Source: Aquatica leii (lineage: Eukaryota > Arthropoda > Insecta > Coleoptera > Lampyridae). From it: DNA of 64,000 bases. The stretch spans positions 73,784,520 through 73,848,519 of the forward strand of contig CM069432.1 of the NCBI GenBank assembly GCA_035610365.1. The letters are read 5' to 3'. Positions 36,187 through 48,447 of this stretch are shown piece after piece; within the stretch, counting starts at the first letter, position 1; every line of letters begins with the position of its first letter. The notes beneath the pieces are model-generated. The model worked only from the letters and a program-made list of their open reading frames with translations, had not been told where the DNA came from and searched no databases. Made by a program: the position numbers and the translations under genes.

Positions 36187-37440
36187 AAAAAACCTTTTAA
36201 AACAACTGACACGTTAAGACTAAAGTTAACACCAAAACATCACTTACAAAAAAAAATATATTTTTGTAAATAACCAAGTAGGTTACGGCCAAAAAATTGT
36301 ATGTGTTTGATAAGGAGTAACAACAAAAAATCAGAATGGGTTTGTTTATTATTGTGGTCGCAATTGAAGTTATTAGAATATTATTATTAATAATAACTGC
36401 CTTACTTTCTCAAATAATGTATTTGTAAAACGTTATTAAAATCTATATTGTGATAATGATTAGATTTACTACTTACTTGTTACTACTTAGTCATTTTGCT
36501 TGATATAACCACAGACTACCGATTTCACAACAACGTGATCATTTCAGATTATCTAAGTTTTAAGGTATTAAATTTATTATGAAAATAATGGTTCTTTCCA
36601 ACTTTTCAAAGCGTTTATGGCATCTAAATTCTAGGAATTTTTGAACTTACTTATACGGGCAAATATATCAAATGCTTCATATTATTATTTTATAAGTTAA
36701 GATTTATTTATAATTTATAATTAAAATAATAAATCAACTTTAAAAAACCATTTTACTGCAATATACAACTGCAATATAAATTTTTAAAATTGTAGTGTAA
36801 ACATTTTTTTAAATTCTTTTGATGAACGAATTTTGTATAATAAGTTGATTATTATTAAATACATTAAATAATTTTACATTTTGTGTTACGAGTACTTAGA
36901 TATTGGTGACAAATATGTAGTTTGCTGCCAGTTAAAAAGGCAATTTGAAAATAACTCAAACGTTAAAAAAATTGTCCAGTAGTAACAACACAAATGCTTT
37001 AATTTTAGTATTGTTATAGAAATAGGAGTCAATCAGCCAAGAATGAATATATGTTGGCAAAAAAAGTGTTATTTTATAATGAATCTAAATTTATGTTTTG
37101 AGATAGGATCTTAATAATTCTAAAGTGTTGGCATTTTAATTACAACATAGGTTATACAAGAAAACACAAGCTATATAAAATGAAATTAGTTTTAACACCA
37201 TTTTATTTAGTTTAAAAAAATTATTGAAAATACTAAGACAGCTCTTTAAACGTTTATCAACACAAAATAATGTATATTTGTATACGTATATTTGTCTTAC
37301 GTAATTTTTGAATGTAGTCGTTGGTTGAAATAATATCTCTCAGGAAGCTATAAAAATACCGCATTACATTTTATCGAAAGGAAAACAATAACATGAAGTT
37401 GATCATAACATACGTTGAATCATACTAGATGATAATAGTA

Positions 37441-38087
37441 TTTTTGAACGTCTGATTAACAGATTGGTATTTTAGCAGGTGAAATCAGAGCATAAATACA
37501 AGCAAAAAACGTTCTATTAGAACATTTAAAAAAATCAAAATTTTTAGCAAAATGAATCATAAATTACGGACTTGTTATCTTAATTAAGTCTCCTAACGTT
37601 GTTGCCACTACAAATAAAAATAAACTGTTCTAAAAAATTCAAATTTTTCCTCAGCAATTTGTTGACAATAAAGATAAAAGTAAATACAACATAATGTTAT
37701 CGGATAAAACATGGTTAAAATTGCTATTTTCCACATTCTTTTCAAGTATACTGGAATCTGTACACAAAGTACATTTTGTTAAGATGGGTCAGTAATGCTA
37801 AGAAATCAAATTAGTATCTGTTTTATTTATTTTATTAACAATTTATCTTGTAGATGATGGAAAATTAAAGAAAACAGACTTTACAGCACTTACCCACCAT
37901 CTACCGCATAATTTTAATGAACAGTCAATTTCCATTTGTTTCGATCGTAAAGACCGGTCTGAAAACTTTAATTGCAAATATCTCAAAACTGGGCTAACTA
38001 GATGAAATCTCTAAAGGATTTTTTTAGGTAACACCACAAAGAAACTACTCCTTGAGTTTGTAGTCGTATTTCAGATACACCTTGTAG
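37441..38087 (-). mobile_element. MITE family C, long copy
   Basis: In reverse complement it begins AGGTGTATCTGAAATACGAC and continues ACAAACTCAAGGAGTAGTTT, matching the 41,487 copy closely for about 200 bp (including the block TTTGAGATATTTGCAATTAA). Its other half (about 37,460-37,740) resembles the interior of the pogo-like MITE at 42,680-43,020. There is no coding capacity. Exact ends are uncertain. Confidence 0.65.
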
Positions 38088-41000
38088 ACATATTCAAATA
38101 ATATTATTTTACGTTTATTGTTAATCAGCAATAAGTGCCAGAAAAAAATGTCATTGAGTTTATTTATTTTATTTATATCAAATCTGATTTCATATAAAAC
38201 AAAAATCAGTGGTTTACGATTAAAAATAATAAATTAAAGAAAATCGCAATTATTATTGCTTTATTGACAAAATGCAAAATTTTTCAACTATCCAGAAAAA
38301 AATATTGTTTCTTTCCTATTTTCTAAATTTTTAAACTGCAAACCTAAACAATTTTGTAAAGTATTATAATGTAAATTCAATTCAAATTCAATCATGGCAA
38401 ATTTAAATTTTCTATGTTTATTGTTTTATATCGAATTTCGATGGAACCGATAAAACTAACAAGGTTAGAATGTAGGTACAAACATATAAATGAAAAAACA
38501 TAAAGTTTCTGCACGCTATATACATTGCTCGATGGAATTTATTTGGTTACTCTTAAACATTTTGGTAGTTACCTATATAATGCTTTAATGATATTTCAAA
38601 ACGTTCTCGTTATCTACAAGCTTTTCGAAAAATGTAGTCCACTCTAAACCCGACCTCACGAACCGCCACTGTCAAGCACAGTATGTTAAATTATTGGTCT
38701 GATTTGTAAATCTTGTCAGAAAAATGTAAATAGTGTTTCAAAATATTTTATTATAGGGGATTATCATCTATGTGAAAAATGAAGTATTATACTTCACTAC
38801 ACAATTTTTCAGAATGTTGAATCTTTCAGAATATTTAAATGTACAGAATATTTCAATATATTAAAACTGATAAGGAACTATGGGTTTGCTTTCTTCAAAC
38901 GTCAACAGCAATGAACAAGAAAATGGTACGTAAAACAAGCTTAGAAATGTAGCAATTATTATTTACTATGTTATCCACAGACTGTAGTTGATTTTGAAGT
39001 TAAAACAAGATAATCTTAAACTATTACAAAACGTACTCCAACATTTACTATTAACGATTACAAAAGAAAACTATCGGATCAGATGTTAAAATAATAATGG
39101 ATACCGAATGCAGTAAGAATAAGAGCACAAATTGCTTTTTATCAACATTTTAAGTTTTTAATATATAAGATTTTTATAAATAATATATTTAGGTACGTAC
39201 CTACAATGGCAGTGTTGGACAAACTGTACTCAGTAAGTATGAGTAGAGTACATGTAATCAGTACTCATATGAAATGAGTATTTGTAATCATTTCAATTAG
39301 GTAGATGAGTATGGGTATGTTATAGTATAAGTTACTTAAATGAGAGGGTAAACGGTAATTAACTAGTATTGCTGCTTTAACTTGTAAATTTATACTTTTA
39401 CTATAGTAGTTTAGTGTGTAAAGTAGGTAATTCGTTTTGAGGAATTACACATCGTTTGCAAGAAGTATGCACTTTGCGTTTTTACTTCTTTCACAAAAAA
39501 TAAAATGTCTATTGTAACCAATAGGTTTTCATTAAAAAATAATTACTTATTTTTGATATTGTATACATGCATTTAAATTGACGTTGATAGCGGCCGCAGT
39601 TATCTGTGAGCAATTACTTTACGTTTATACTGAGTCAGTCTAAATTATAAAAACAGTCGTATCTTGAAATACTGCTCAATTATTAGTTATATACACGCAC
39701 CAAATTTATAATTTTATTTCATAAATAAAAAGATTAAAAGCTGTTACATGTTTGCTGTGTTACTATTGAAGAATTTAATTTATAAAGTTTGCAATTTTTA
39801 ATTGTTATAGTATATATTGTAAAAATCAAACGGTTGCAACACCAACTAATATTTTATAATTTATATTTATAATTTTTAAAATTACATCAAAAGTGAAACA
39901 TAATTGCTGCACGAAGAAATGTTAGATTTATTGTAATATAAATAAACATAAAATAAGAGACTGACACTAACTTTGATACAAACATTTATTTACTCGACGT
40001 AGAACATGTCGGTACGCACACATAAGACGATTACCAAACATACAAAAATAACACGATTAATACAGGCAGGTCACTTATTTGTTACTTTGCAAGTATTACA
40101 AAATTTAAATAATTTCCACATACTAATTAATCAAAAAATTTAGAACTTTCTAATACATTAGTTATTTTTTAAACGTATCAGTACATTTACAAAATTTTCT
40201 AAAAAAAATATTACTTTTATAACTTAACGTCACAGGGTCAAAGCTTACCAAAATATTTAATGTTGCAAATCCACAAAAACAAAAGTAGGTACTAAACTTT
40301 TACAAAAACCATCAATTTGTCGATTTCTTAAACAAAATAACTTGAACACGGTTAAAAAGAACAAAGTGAAAACAAATAACTTAGAAAATGGGAAAAGCCG
40401 TTGCGCTTATTACATGCTTACGTTTTACGTATGTACGTGCTACGATTTTACAAGAAATGAATGTACGGAAAAAAATTGAATTGTAATTCAACTCAAAATT
40501 ATTTAGTTAAAGCCGGTTCCAGAATGATACCGTTACATTTGCGTTACAGATGTATTGGGTGAATACACGTCTTTATGTTTAAACAATTGAATTAATTATT
40601 ACAATTTTTTAATTCATAATAAATACACTATTTTTTTATTTTATGTTAAATTTGATTTGTTATAAAACATTATAACACGTAGAAAAACAACATACAGAAA
40701 AGTTTCTATAAAGATACTAATGTAACGCATCAAACAATAAGTACACTGCAAATGCATTACTACGCCCATTTGTACTACGGTGTTTTAAAAACTCAGGGTG
40801 CACAAGTATTGTTTTCTAAATTCTAACAATTTTAAAAGGTTATTATACTTATAGTAAAATATAAAAATGATATATAAGACAAAATATAAATAATTGAGAA
40901 TTTTATAAAACGTAAATATAATACAACAAAAAAAAAATTAATAAAATCAATAAAAAACGATACAAACTAATTCTAATTAAAATGATTTTTTCATGTTAAC

Positions 41001-41486
41001 CTAAAAACCTTTGTTTATTTTGTGATCCACCGCATTTGTAGCTGTTTACTTGTGAATAATTACAAATATTTTATTGGAAATTTTATTCAGCGTATTAAAA
41101 CTAAAAGTTTTGTAGTTATTGTCTAAGCAAGACTACTTGGAAATCTCTGCAAAATAAACATACATAAGTTTTGAAGCAGAACGAATGAGAGGAAGCGCTT
41201 TAGCGCTGCATGCGTTAAGTTACGCAACACCGTTTAACCGTTTATGTTTTTTGTTATTGTCTATTTTTTGTATTTTGTTTCAAAATTTTGTTTTCTGTTT
41301 TGTTTTTGTAAAACTGATTGATTGACTAATTTTAATGAAAAAAAAATATGTATGTTGTGATTAACAATTTTAGTTTATTGAGCAATGCAATTATTAGTTT
41401 GAGAAAATAGAAAACTAAAAAAAATATTAAAAGCATGACAATTTGTTTTTGTGTTTTCAAGTGTTGTACAAGTTAGATCTTCACTC
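38088..41486. other. AT-rich spacer with a possible hAT end
   Basis: No gene seen. The only distinctive block is the GAGTA-rich sequence at 39,210-39,360, listed separately. Confidence 0.45.
39210..39360 (+). repeat. Possible hAT-type terminus with GAGTA repeats
   Basis: CAGTGTTGGACAAACTGTAC followed by repeated TGAGTA, AGTACTCA and GTAATCA words. This resembles the CAGTGnTGG ends with short subterminal repeats found in insect hAT elements, such as the one at 42,371. No matching right end was seen, so it is a fragment or a chance resemblance. Confidence 0.4.
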
Positions 41487-41814
41487 TTATACAGGGTGTA
41501 TCTGAAATCTACTACAAACTCAAGGAGTAGTTTCCATGTGGTGCTATATAAAAATTTTTCTTTTGAAGATTAAGTCTAAAGTGGCCCAGTTTTGAGATAT
41601 TTGCAATTAAAGTTTTCAGGCCGGGCCTAAACAAATAAAAATTGAGTTAATTGTAATTACGCGGTAAATGATGGGCAAATGCTTTTAAATCTGGGAAATG
41701 TATTAATGTATTGTGCTGACTAAAATGTTTTTATTTTGACATTTTTTTGCTTGTATTTATGTCTTAATTTTACTTGATAAGATAACAGCGTGTTAATCAG
41801 ATACATCCTGTATA
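41487..41814 (+). mobile_element. MITE family C, short copy
   Basis: The left end TTATACAGGGTGTATCTGA (41487) and the right end TCAGATACATCCTGTATAA (ending 41814) are imperfect inverted repeats. The first 200 bp match the reverse complement of 37,880-38,087. The last 100 bp resemble part of MITE B at 44,975-45,065. The element is about 330 bp and non-coding. Confidence 0.75.
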
Positions 41815-41934
41815 ATTCTTTCAAAATCCTTTTATTATCTTGATTAATGTTTTTGGTCAACGGTCAATGTTTTATTTTAAGTAGATCACTTAATCTAAGT
41901 TTTTGTGAGTATTAACATAATTTTTTTGTTTTTT

Positions 41935-42055
41935 TGTTCATTTTAATGTATTTTGCAGACAGCATAAGTGGTCGGAAATTTTGCTTTTCCGACCTAAGCG
42001 GGTAAAATGTAATAGAATTTTATAACCAGAAGTTGGCACTAATAATATGTTATGT
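41935..42055 (+). repeat. Dispersed repeat R, copy 2 (short)
   Basis: Contains TTAATGTATTTTGCAGACAG, TTTGCTTTTCCGACCTAAGC (the degraded palindrome), GTAATAGAATTTTATAACC and AGAAGTTGGCACTAATAATA, each matching copies 1 and 3. Similarity stops soon after the last block. Confidence 0.65.
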
Positions 42056-42586
42056 TAAAAATGTTTGTAGTATGTATCTTTGTCCCCTGTATAAGATTGG
42101 TTTTAGGAACGCCGACTTTTCGTTGCATAGGTAAGTATAAAATGTCAAATTGACACTATTTTTTAGGTGACTGTCATAGACTATACATGTATGTTCTATC
42201 GTAAACGCACAGCGGAGTTTTCTCTTCCAAAATTTTATTTGTGCTATAAGTGTGTGTATTATTATTGCTTTTTCTGTGAAAATCTTTCTGGGGTAAGCAT
42301 TTGAGTCATATTCTTGCGATGTACGTTATAATTAAATGCACGTACAAAAACGAACTCTCGATCAATTAAGCAGTGGTTGGAACATTACTTTTTAAAAGGA
42401 ATGAATTAAAATTACTCATTATTTAGTTAAAAAGGAATGCATTCTCATTACTAATGAGTTTTCGTGGAAGGTAATGCATTACAATTACTAATTACCAAAA
42501 AAAGTAATGCATTATTTTGAACATTACTTTTGTCGTTATTAAATACTAATACTACTAATAATTACACCACACAAAAAACAATAATA

Positions 42587-43348
42587 CAGTGCACACCGCT
42601 TAATAGAATCACGTTGGGATTTTTGATAACAATAACCGAATGATGACTATATTCGAAATTCAGAAAAAAAACAAATACATGTTTATTGGTTAGAAAGCAG
42701 TAGATTGGTATCTGGTTAACAGGTTGTTCATTTAGAGGTAAAATCATTGCAATAATAAAAGCAGAAAATGTCAATATAAACCTTTTGATAAAATGTTTAA
42801 AAAAACCAAAATTTTGAGCCAAATAAATCGAAAATTACTGACCTGTAACATTAAATAGTTTTGTTGACAGCGTTAATAAAAAGAAATGAAAAACAGCATA
42901 ATATTTATTTCACTGTTCTAAGAACTACACATTGCTTCTCAGTAATTTGCTGACACTAAAAATAAAAATAAATACAAAGTAACGTTATCACATAAGATAT
43001 AGTTAAATGAACTTGTTATACTAAGAACGTATATGCTTTTTAAGTTTATTCTCGAAGATAACGTATATTTACAGATGTTTAAGGCAATGTTACGTAAGTC
43101 AGTCAAAATACTACAATAAATAACACTGCAAAAATAAAGCTAAACATGCGAAACAAGTATTTTTAGAGTACAATTATAAAGTTTTTTACTGTAAACATGC
43201 ATAGAAACAAACCTGAGAAGAAAATTAATAACAAACCGAAATTATGATTACTATAGACGGTGTTTTTTTCTATGCAGTAGCATACGTCCGGCCCTTTTTT
43301 TGATAAAGTGATAACATTATCCGTGATTCCAATAAGCAGCGTGAACTG
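42587..43348. mobile_element. pogo-like MITE A, nested in the hAT
   Basis: The left end CAGTGCACACCGCTTAATAG (42587) and the right end, read on the complement from 43348, CAGTTCACGCTGCTTATTGG, form inverted repeats of about 28 bp. TA flanks both ends (42585-42586 and 43349-43350). It is 762 bp long with no coding frame. The interior is the inverted match of MITE B. Confidence 0.82.
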
Positions 43349-43361
43349 TATAACCAAAATT

Positions 43362-44602
43362 TTATTCTAGATATTCCATATTTAAATTTAACAAAAACAA
43401 TTGCATTTGAAAATTGTTATCTGCTAGTGTGGGACATTTCGTTTTAAAAACGTCTGCTGCCACACTGAACATTCTTTCTACAGCTGAGCTGGATGGCAGT
43501 GTTGCATTATATTTCAGAAAAACATCTTTTATGATACCATAATTAGTTAATATTGTAATATACCGTTTTTTATCATTTAGGAAGTTTTCAAACAATAAAT
43601 TTAACTCTTTCTTTTTTGAATCATTATCACTGAGTGAAGGGAACTTAAAAAAAATCATCATCGTCATCTTCAGATGTGTGTGATTGTGAGTTGGTTGGTA
43701 AACTATTAGATACATTTAAATGAAAGCATTTTAATTCCTCGATCACTTAATTGTATGCCGTTTCGCGTTTATTTGTTTCAATTTATTTCATTTTGAATTT
43801 GGGATGGACAAAACTAGCAACCACCACTGAACGGTTCCACCAAATAGATTTGAAATCGTAAAAAACATATATAAACGGCTAAACGCAAACATCGAGTAAA
43901 ATTAATTTCATTAATGACTTCGATGAAATACCGTCTATTAGTGTACATACTAAAAACACACAAAACTGCAGTTGTCGCGTATTTTTAATCTGTCTAAAAG
44001 TTGACACTGTGTGGTACAGTGTAAGCAGCAAATATCCCAAGTACATGTTTTTTTCTTTTTGTAAAAGATCCAAAGCTGTTGCCAGTGGTTTCATTGCCTG
44101 TAAAAAAATATGTAACTATTAATTATTGCTGCAAACCAAGTATTACATTATTTGACTTACATCAACATATTCCATTAAAAAGATCAATTCATTTCTAAGA
44201 AACCTTGGCAAACTCAAAGTATCGTAAACAGAATTAATTTTTTCCAAACTATCGGTATCGTTTAAGTTGGTCAATTTCAAATAAACTACAAGGGTTTCTT
44301 TAATGCTATCAGCAACGACTGTCGATAAATTATGTTTATTCCAGATCGCTCGGCATTTAGCAAAACAGCTTCTAAATATTTTTTTAAAAGACAATATGTA
44401 TAATGTTTTTTTCTGAATCAGTTGCTGCTACTATATTTAAGGTATGGCTAGCACATCTATAATGACTTGGCAACACGATGGAACTTTTGGTATGTTCTGA
44501 TTCTGCACTACAAGTAGTTTCAACGTCCGCTTCGTTTAATATATTGCTTATTTCGATGAATTCATCCTTTGCTGTAGATTTTTCTCTGACTCGGAAGTCC
44601 AC
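43362..44602 (-). pseudogene. hAT transposase, C-terminal half
   Basis: Minus-strand remnant of the hAT transposase in at least two exons. Upstream text SSIVLPSHYRCASHTLNIVA (44,490-44,430) matches the pre-insertion-domain Cys/His region. After a one-base slip in an A-run near 44,408, FAKCRAIWNKHNLSTVVAD and FLRNELIFLMEYVD follow. A 63-bp intron (44160-44098, GTAAGT...CAG) splices in phase to AMKPLATALDLLQKEK and YLGYLLLTLYHTVSTF. Further on are VASFVHPKFKMK (after stops) and the dimerisation motif KYNATLPSSSAVERMFSVAA near 43,500. The BED finger and first catalytic Asp region are missing, probably lost around MITE B. It is inactive. Confidence 0.85.
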
Positions 44603-44678
44603 GGTAGTCGTAATTCATCATTCGCTTCAGTAACCATCTTCAATGATTCAATTGTAAACAAAAACAATACATCTTAAA

Positions 44679-45180
44679 GCTTTAGACGTCTCTTATTGGA
44701 ATCGCGGATAATGTTATCAATCGGGTAATGTTATCACTTTATTAAAGAACAGCCCGGAGGTATGTTACTACATAGAAAAAAACCGTTTATAGTAATCATA
44801 ATTTTGGCTTATGTTATCAATTTACTTTTCAGGTTCATGAATATGAATTTTTTGCTGAATTTTCACAATACGCTTGTTTAAAGTGAAAAATTTTATCATT
44901 GTTTATTATACGTTATTTTTAATTTCTTTTTATAATGTTACAGGTCAGTAATTTTCGATTTATTTGGCTTAAAATTTTGATTTTTTATTTTGACATTTTC
45001 TGCTTGTATTAATATGATTTCACCTCTAAATTAACAACCTCAGATACACGCTGTATTTATTGCTTTCTAACCAATAAACATGTATTTGTCTTTTTTCTGA
45101 ATTTTGGATATTGTTATCATTCGGTTATTGTTATCAAAAATCCGACACACCAACGTAATTCTATTAAGCGGCGTGCACTG
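44679..45180. mobile_element. pogo-like MITE B, inverted copy of A
   Basis: The right end is the complement of CAGTGCACGCCGCTTAATAG, finishing at 45180 and followed by TA. The left end is decayed but retains CTTATTGGAATCGCGG (44,692-44,707). Reading inward, both halves match MITE A in reverse orientation. About 240 bp of the middle of A are missing in B. It is non-coding. Confidence 0.75.
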
Positions 45181-45520
45181 TACTACCATTAAATACGATT
45201 GTTATTCAATGATAAGACATTTGGGTGGAAACTCATGGTTGAGTAGATAACGCGTTGTTTTGCTTTCGCAGCTCATGCTTACCGAAGGTATAATTTTCAT
45301 GTAGAAATTTCTAAAATATCCTGATTTAATCTGCTGAATATCAAAATAACGACAAAAGTAAAGTCTTTTTTTATTACATTACCAAAAATAGGTAATCGAT
45401 TCACATTACTAATTACTTATCAAAAAAATTAATGCATTACATTCCCCATTGACGAAAAAAGTAATTTAATTACTGTAATGCATTACTTCTAATGCATTAC
45501 TTCCAACCACTGCAATTAAG

Positions 45521-46279
45521 CCACTTCTGAGGTAATCTAGAGGAATTGGTCATATTTGTAATTCGTGTGATGTTTAAAGAATCTTGAAAGCACATCTGCA
45601 TTAAGAGTAGTGAAAACCACTTAGATGCTTGACGCATTTAACTAAGATTCATTGTTTGTCGATAAGCAATTTAATTGTGATACGATCCTATATCTAAATT
45701 TACTTCATCTTCTTAGCATTTTAAGGGATGGTTAGAGCGTACCGATAGCTATGCGCAAAAACAACCGTAAGTACTCTTTTTTTTTTATTTGTCAGTAACT
45801 TGTACATTTGTCGAACGTGAAATACGTACAACATAGATATGGCTATTATCACAATTAACGCATGCAGATTTTTTGTTCCTATGGTGTCAATTTACCTAAA
45901 ATGCGATTTGCAATCACTAGTTTTACATTAAATTAATAATTAACTCCAAAATTACGTATTACTTGATTTTTTTCTGTTGGATGCATTTCAATAACTTTAT
46001 GTAAGAAGAGTTGCCTAACCTCCAAGACTTGCATCAACGCTATAACTGTGATATTTATAGAATTATTCTTTACTACACTTGATGTACTTACTTCTGCTTT
46101 GATTACGTAAGTTTCTTGACTTTTAATTTTTTTTTCTTTCAATATTAAAAGATAAATATATTTGTCGTTATAACCAGTGTTTTGTCATTTATTCATTTTC
46201 AGTGTTATATAAAATTAAACAATATCTATCACTCTAAGTTCTAATTGTTTTGGCGTTTTTTTAAATTGTTTTATAATTT
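45521..46279. other. Spacer with weak minus ORF
   Basis: No recognisable gene. The 69-codon minus frame 45,933-46,142 (KEKKIKSQETYVIKAEVSTS) has no family match that I know and is probably chance. Confidence 0.4.
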
Positions 46280-46460
46280 AGTCCCATTAAGCTTGATTAC
46301 CGCAGTGTTAAGCGTACTTTAGAGGCTGTTCGCGTTTACTTCTATTGGTCTTATTTAAGACTTTATGTTGCTGAGTTTATACGTTATTGTTCTTCTTCAA
46401 ACTCGCAACAAAACAACCCTAATAGGTCACGTCACGTTTTGCCGAGTAAGACAAAGCTTT
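46280..46460 (+). pseudogene. Gypsy-type integrase zinc-binding-domain fragment
   Basis: A plus-strand frame reads VKRTLEAVRVYFYWSYLRLY and continues VAEFIRYCSSSN. This parallels the integrase HHCC segment of Ty3/gypsy pol (SPxxGHxGVxRT...FYWPxLRxDVxxFVxxCxxCxxxK). SPI precedes it at the expected distance, but both zinc-ligand His and the second Cys are lost. Only about 60 residues are legible. It agrees in strand with the possible polypurine tract and LTR 2.2 kb downstream. Confidence 0.5.
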
Positions 46461-46479
46461 CCAACTTTTTGTCAATCAC

Positions 46480-48445
46480 TTCTGCTTATTCTTTACTGTC
46501 TTCCTGTTCTAATCGTTCTTTTCTTTTTCATCGGCGTCGCAAACGTTGTAAGTGCTAATTCAATTTTTGGATTGTCGACTTTCGATCTTTTTTATTCTTT
46601 TGGTTTTGGTAGTTCCATTCTTTGAATACGTTATTGGTATCTTGTTTGTTGTGATTCGGATGCTATCTATTTGCGTTCACTCATTTTGCTGTCACCGATA
46701 TTCTTTTCTGGTTAAGTTTCTGCTAATATTCTTTTTGGTTTTTTTCTTCTCTATCTTAATTCAGAACAGACTACCTTTCCGTCTGTACATATTCATATCC
46801 GCTGAGTCGGCTCTTTTGGATTCGTACGTCATCTATAGAATTTTCTCTTCTGCTTTTAGATTTGATTTTTTCTTTTCTTGAGATTTCTATTTCGCTCGTC
46901 GGCATTAAAGTTTATTTTCCAATTTGGGACAGCAAATGGTACGTTTTCGTTCTATGACTAACTGATACTTTTTATTTCTTTACTCTTTTATTTTTGTCTT
47001 TATTTTGGCAGTTGGTTGGGCACCATATGGTGGTCTCTTTTGTTCTTTCACGTAGTGAAGAATGAATCTTTTTTACTTTTTATTTCCTTCTTCTTAGGAT
47101 TAAGGACTTTCTATGTGCCAACAATTCTTTTTTCTTTTTGATTTTCTTTAAGGTTCACCTCTTGGGTAGTTAGTTGAACATAAAAATATCTAGTCTTATT
47201 TTTCTCCGTCTGTCTTTAATTTTTTTATTTTTTTTTTGTTTCTGAAGGTTTGTTTTTGGGGCAATTGTTTTTTTTGTTTTATCTTTTCTTTTATCTTGGT
47301 TTATTGCTTAAACACATTTCTTTTTTTTTAGAAATTTTTCTTTTTAGTGTTTACTGCAACTGTGTTTCTTTTATTTTTCGTTTCTTTCTCAGTTACTTTT
47401 CTCGCTTTATTGGGTGTAGCGGGTTTTTGTTTTGTTGTTTTTGGTTTAGAACTTGGAATAGACAAAGTCGCTCCTTCTACTGTATACTTCTGCTTAGTCG
47501 GCATTTTTGATGTTGTCACTCGTCACTGTTGAAATATTACTCTTTTGTGGGTTTCTTTTGCTCTAGAGTCTTCTAATTCATTTTTTGGCATTTACATTCT
47601 AATGGGACATTTCAACACTACAAGCACTGACTTACGACGTTCGATTAGCAAGTGAAACTTCTCATTTTTTTTTATTTACTCTTGTTTGTTTCTTTCTTTC
47701 TTTTTCTTTTCTTTGTTTTGGGTTTTTGGTGACTTTGTGGTTGTGACTCTTGGATTACTTTTTTTTTCTCTGCCTTTTAGGTAGTCCGACTTATGTCGAC
47801 TTTTAATCAAAATTTTTTTTTGTTTGAGATTTCTTCGTTGGTTTTCTTTGTTTGGATCTTTAAGGTCTGCTAGTTTTTTTGGTGCAAAAATCTCATATCG
47901 TCTGTTGAAGACTTTTTGGTTACAACTGTTTTAGTTTTTTTTACTTTTCTTTTAAATCCGCGTATCACAATTCAACATCTGCTAGATACTTAGTTTTTCT
48001 CTTTTTTTTTTAGTTTAGTTAGCTTTGGGGGCTTATATTTAGTATTTAGTATTTTAGTATAGATTTGTATTTGTAGGCTAGGGTTTCAAGAGATTTTTGG
48101 GCGTTGTCCTTAAACGTAGTCTAAACTTCTTTTTTTCTTATACTTCTTTATCTCTTGGTTTGCTTAGTATTGTCCATCAGTGAGATCAATGGGATTGCGT
48201 TGTTTTCTTGTTTTATAGCGTAACGATTGATGTCGACTTTCAACGAATACCTGTTCTGATACTTTTCTTCTGTTGGTTGGAGTTTTTGGTTCTTGGGAGT
48301 ATTATTCCGCATTTTGCGGCTTTTGGACAACTCTGGTTAGTGATTGCAGTTAGGTTGCTTTTAGATTTCAGGGTTCGGTCCTTGACGTATGTCTAAATTT
48401 TTATTCTTGATTTTAGCTAGTGTCCACTTCTTAGGTTATATGTTG
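46480..48445. other. 2-kb T-rich, A-poor tract
   Basis: The plus strand is dominated by T with frequent C and G but strikingly few A, unlike the rest of the window, where A and T are balanced. Open frames on both strands are long for this reason. On the minus strand they are Lys/Thr/Asn-rich (for example KMPTKQKYTVEGATLSIPSS near 47,500), which is typical of A-rich retroelement coding strands but carries no recognisable domain. It may be the decayed 3' part of the gypsy element or a separate sequence with transcription-linked skew. Confidence 0.6.
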
Positions 48446-48447
48446 CT

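Larger units (their letters stand above)
33750..37440. other. AT-rich spacer with TA microsatellite
   Basis: No recognisable gene apart from the weak 67-codon frame listed separately. A few degenerate Tc1-like words (LFYNESKFMF) can be read at about 37,070-37,100 but are too short to call. Confidence 0.45.
42371..45512. mobile_element. hAT element with perfect 8-bp target duplication
   Basis: The left end CAGTGGTTGGAACATTACTT starts at 42371 and the right end AATGCATTACTTCCAACCAC-TG finishes at 45512. The flanks carry the identical octamer CAATTAAG (42363-42370 and 45513-45520), the 8-bp duplication expected of hAT transposons. Many AATGCATTAC-type words sit inside both ends. The body contains a minus-strand hAT transposase remnant between two inverted MITEs. 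Total length is 3,142 bp. It is not mobile by itself now. Confidence 0.9.

Noticed and set aside
37030..37110. Tc1-like words around LFYNESKFMF
   Set aside because: Only a dozen residues match, with a stop right after; may be a tiny relic but cannot be supported.
45640..45720. Second possible Tc1 scrap resembling the 37-kb one in reverse
   Set aside because: Match is short and AT-rich; frame broken; could be coincidence.
46365..46881. Long plus-strand hydrophobic open frames
   Set aside because: They are Phe/Leu/Ile-rich simply because the plus strand is T-rich; no start, domain or conserved spacing supports membrane proteins.
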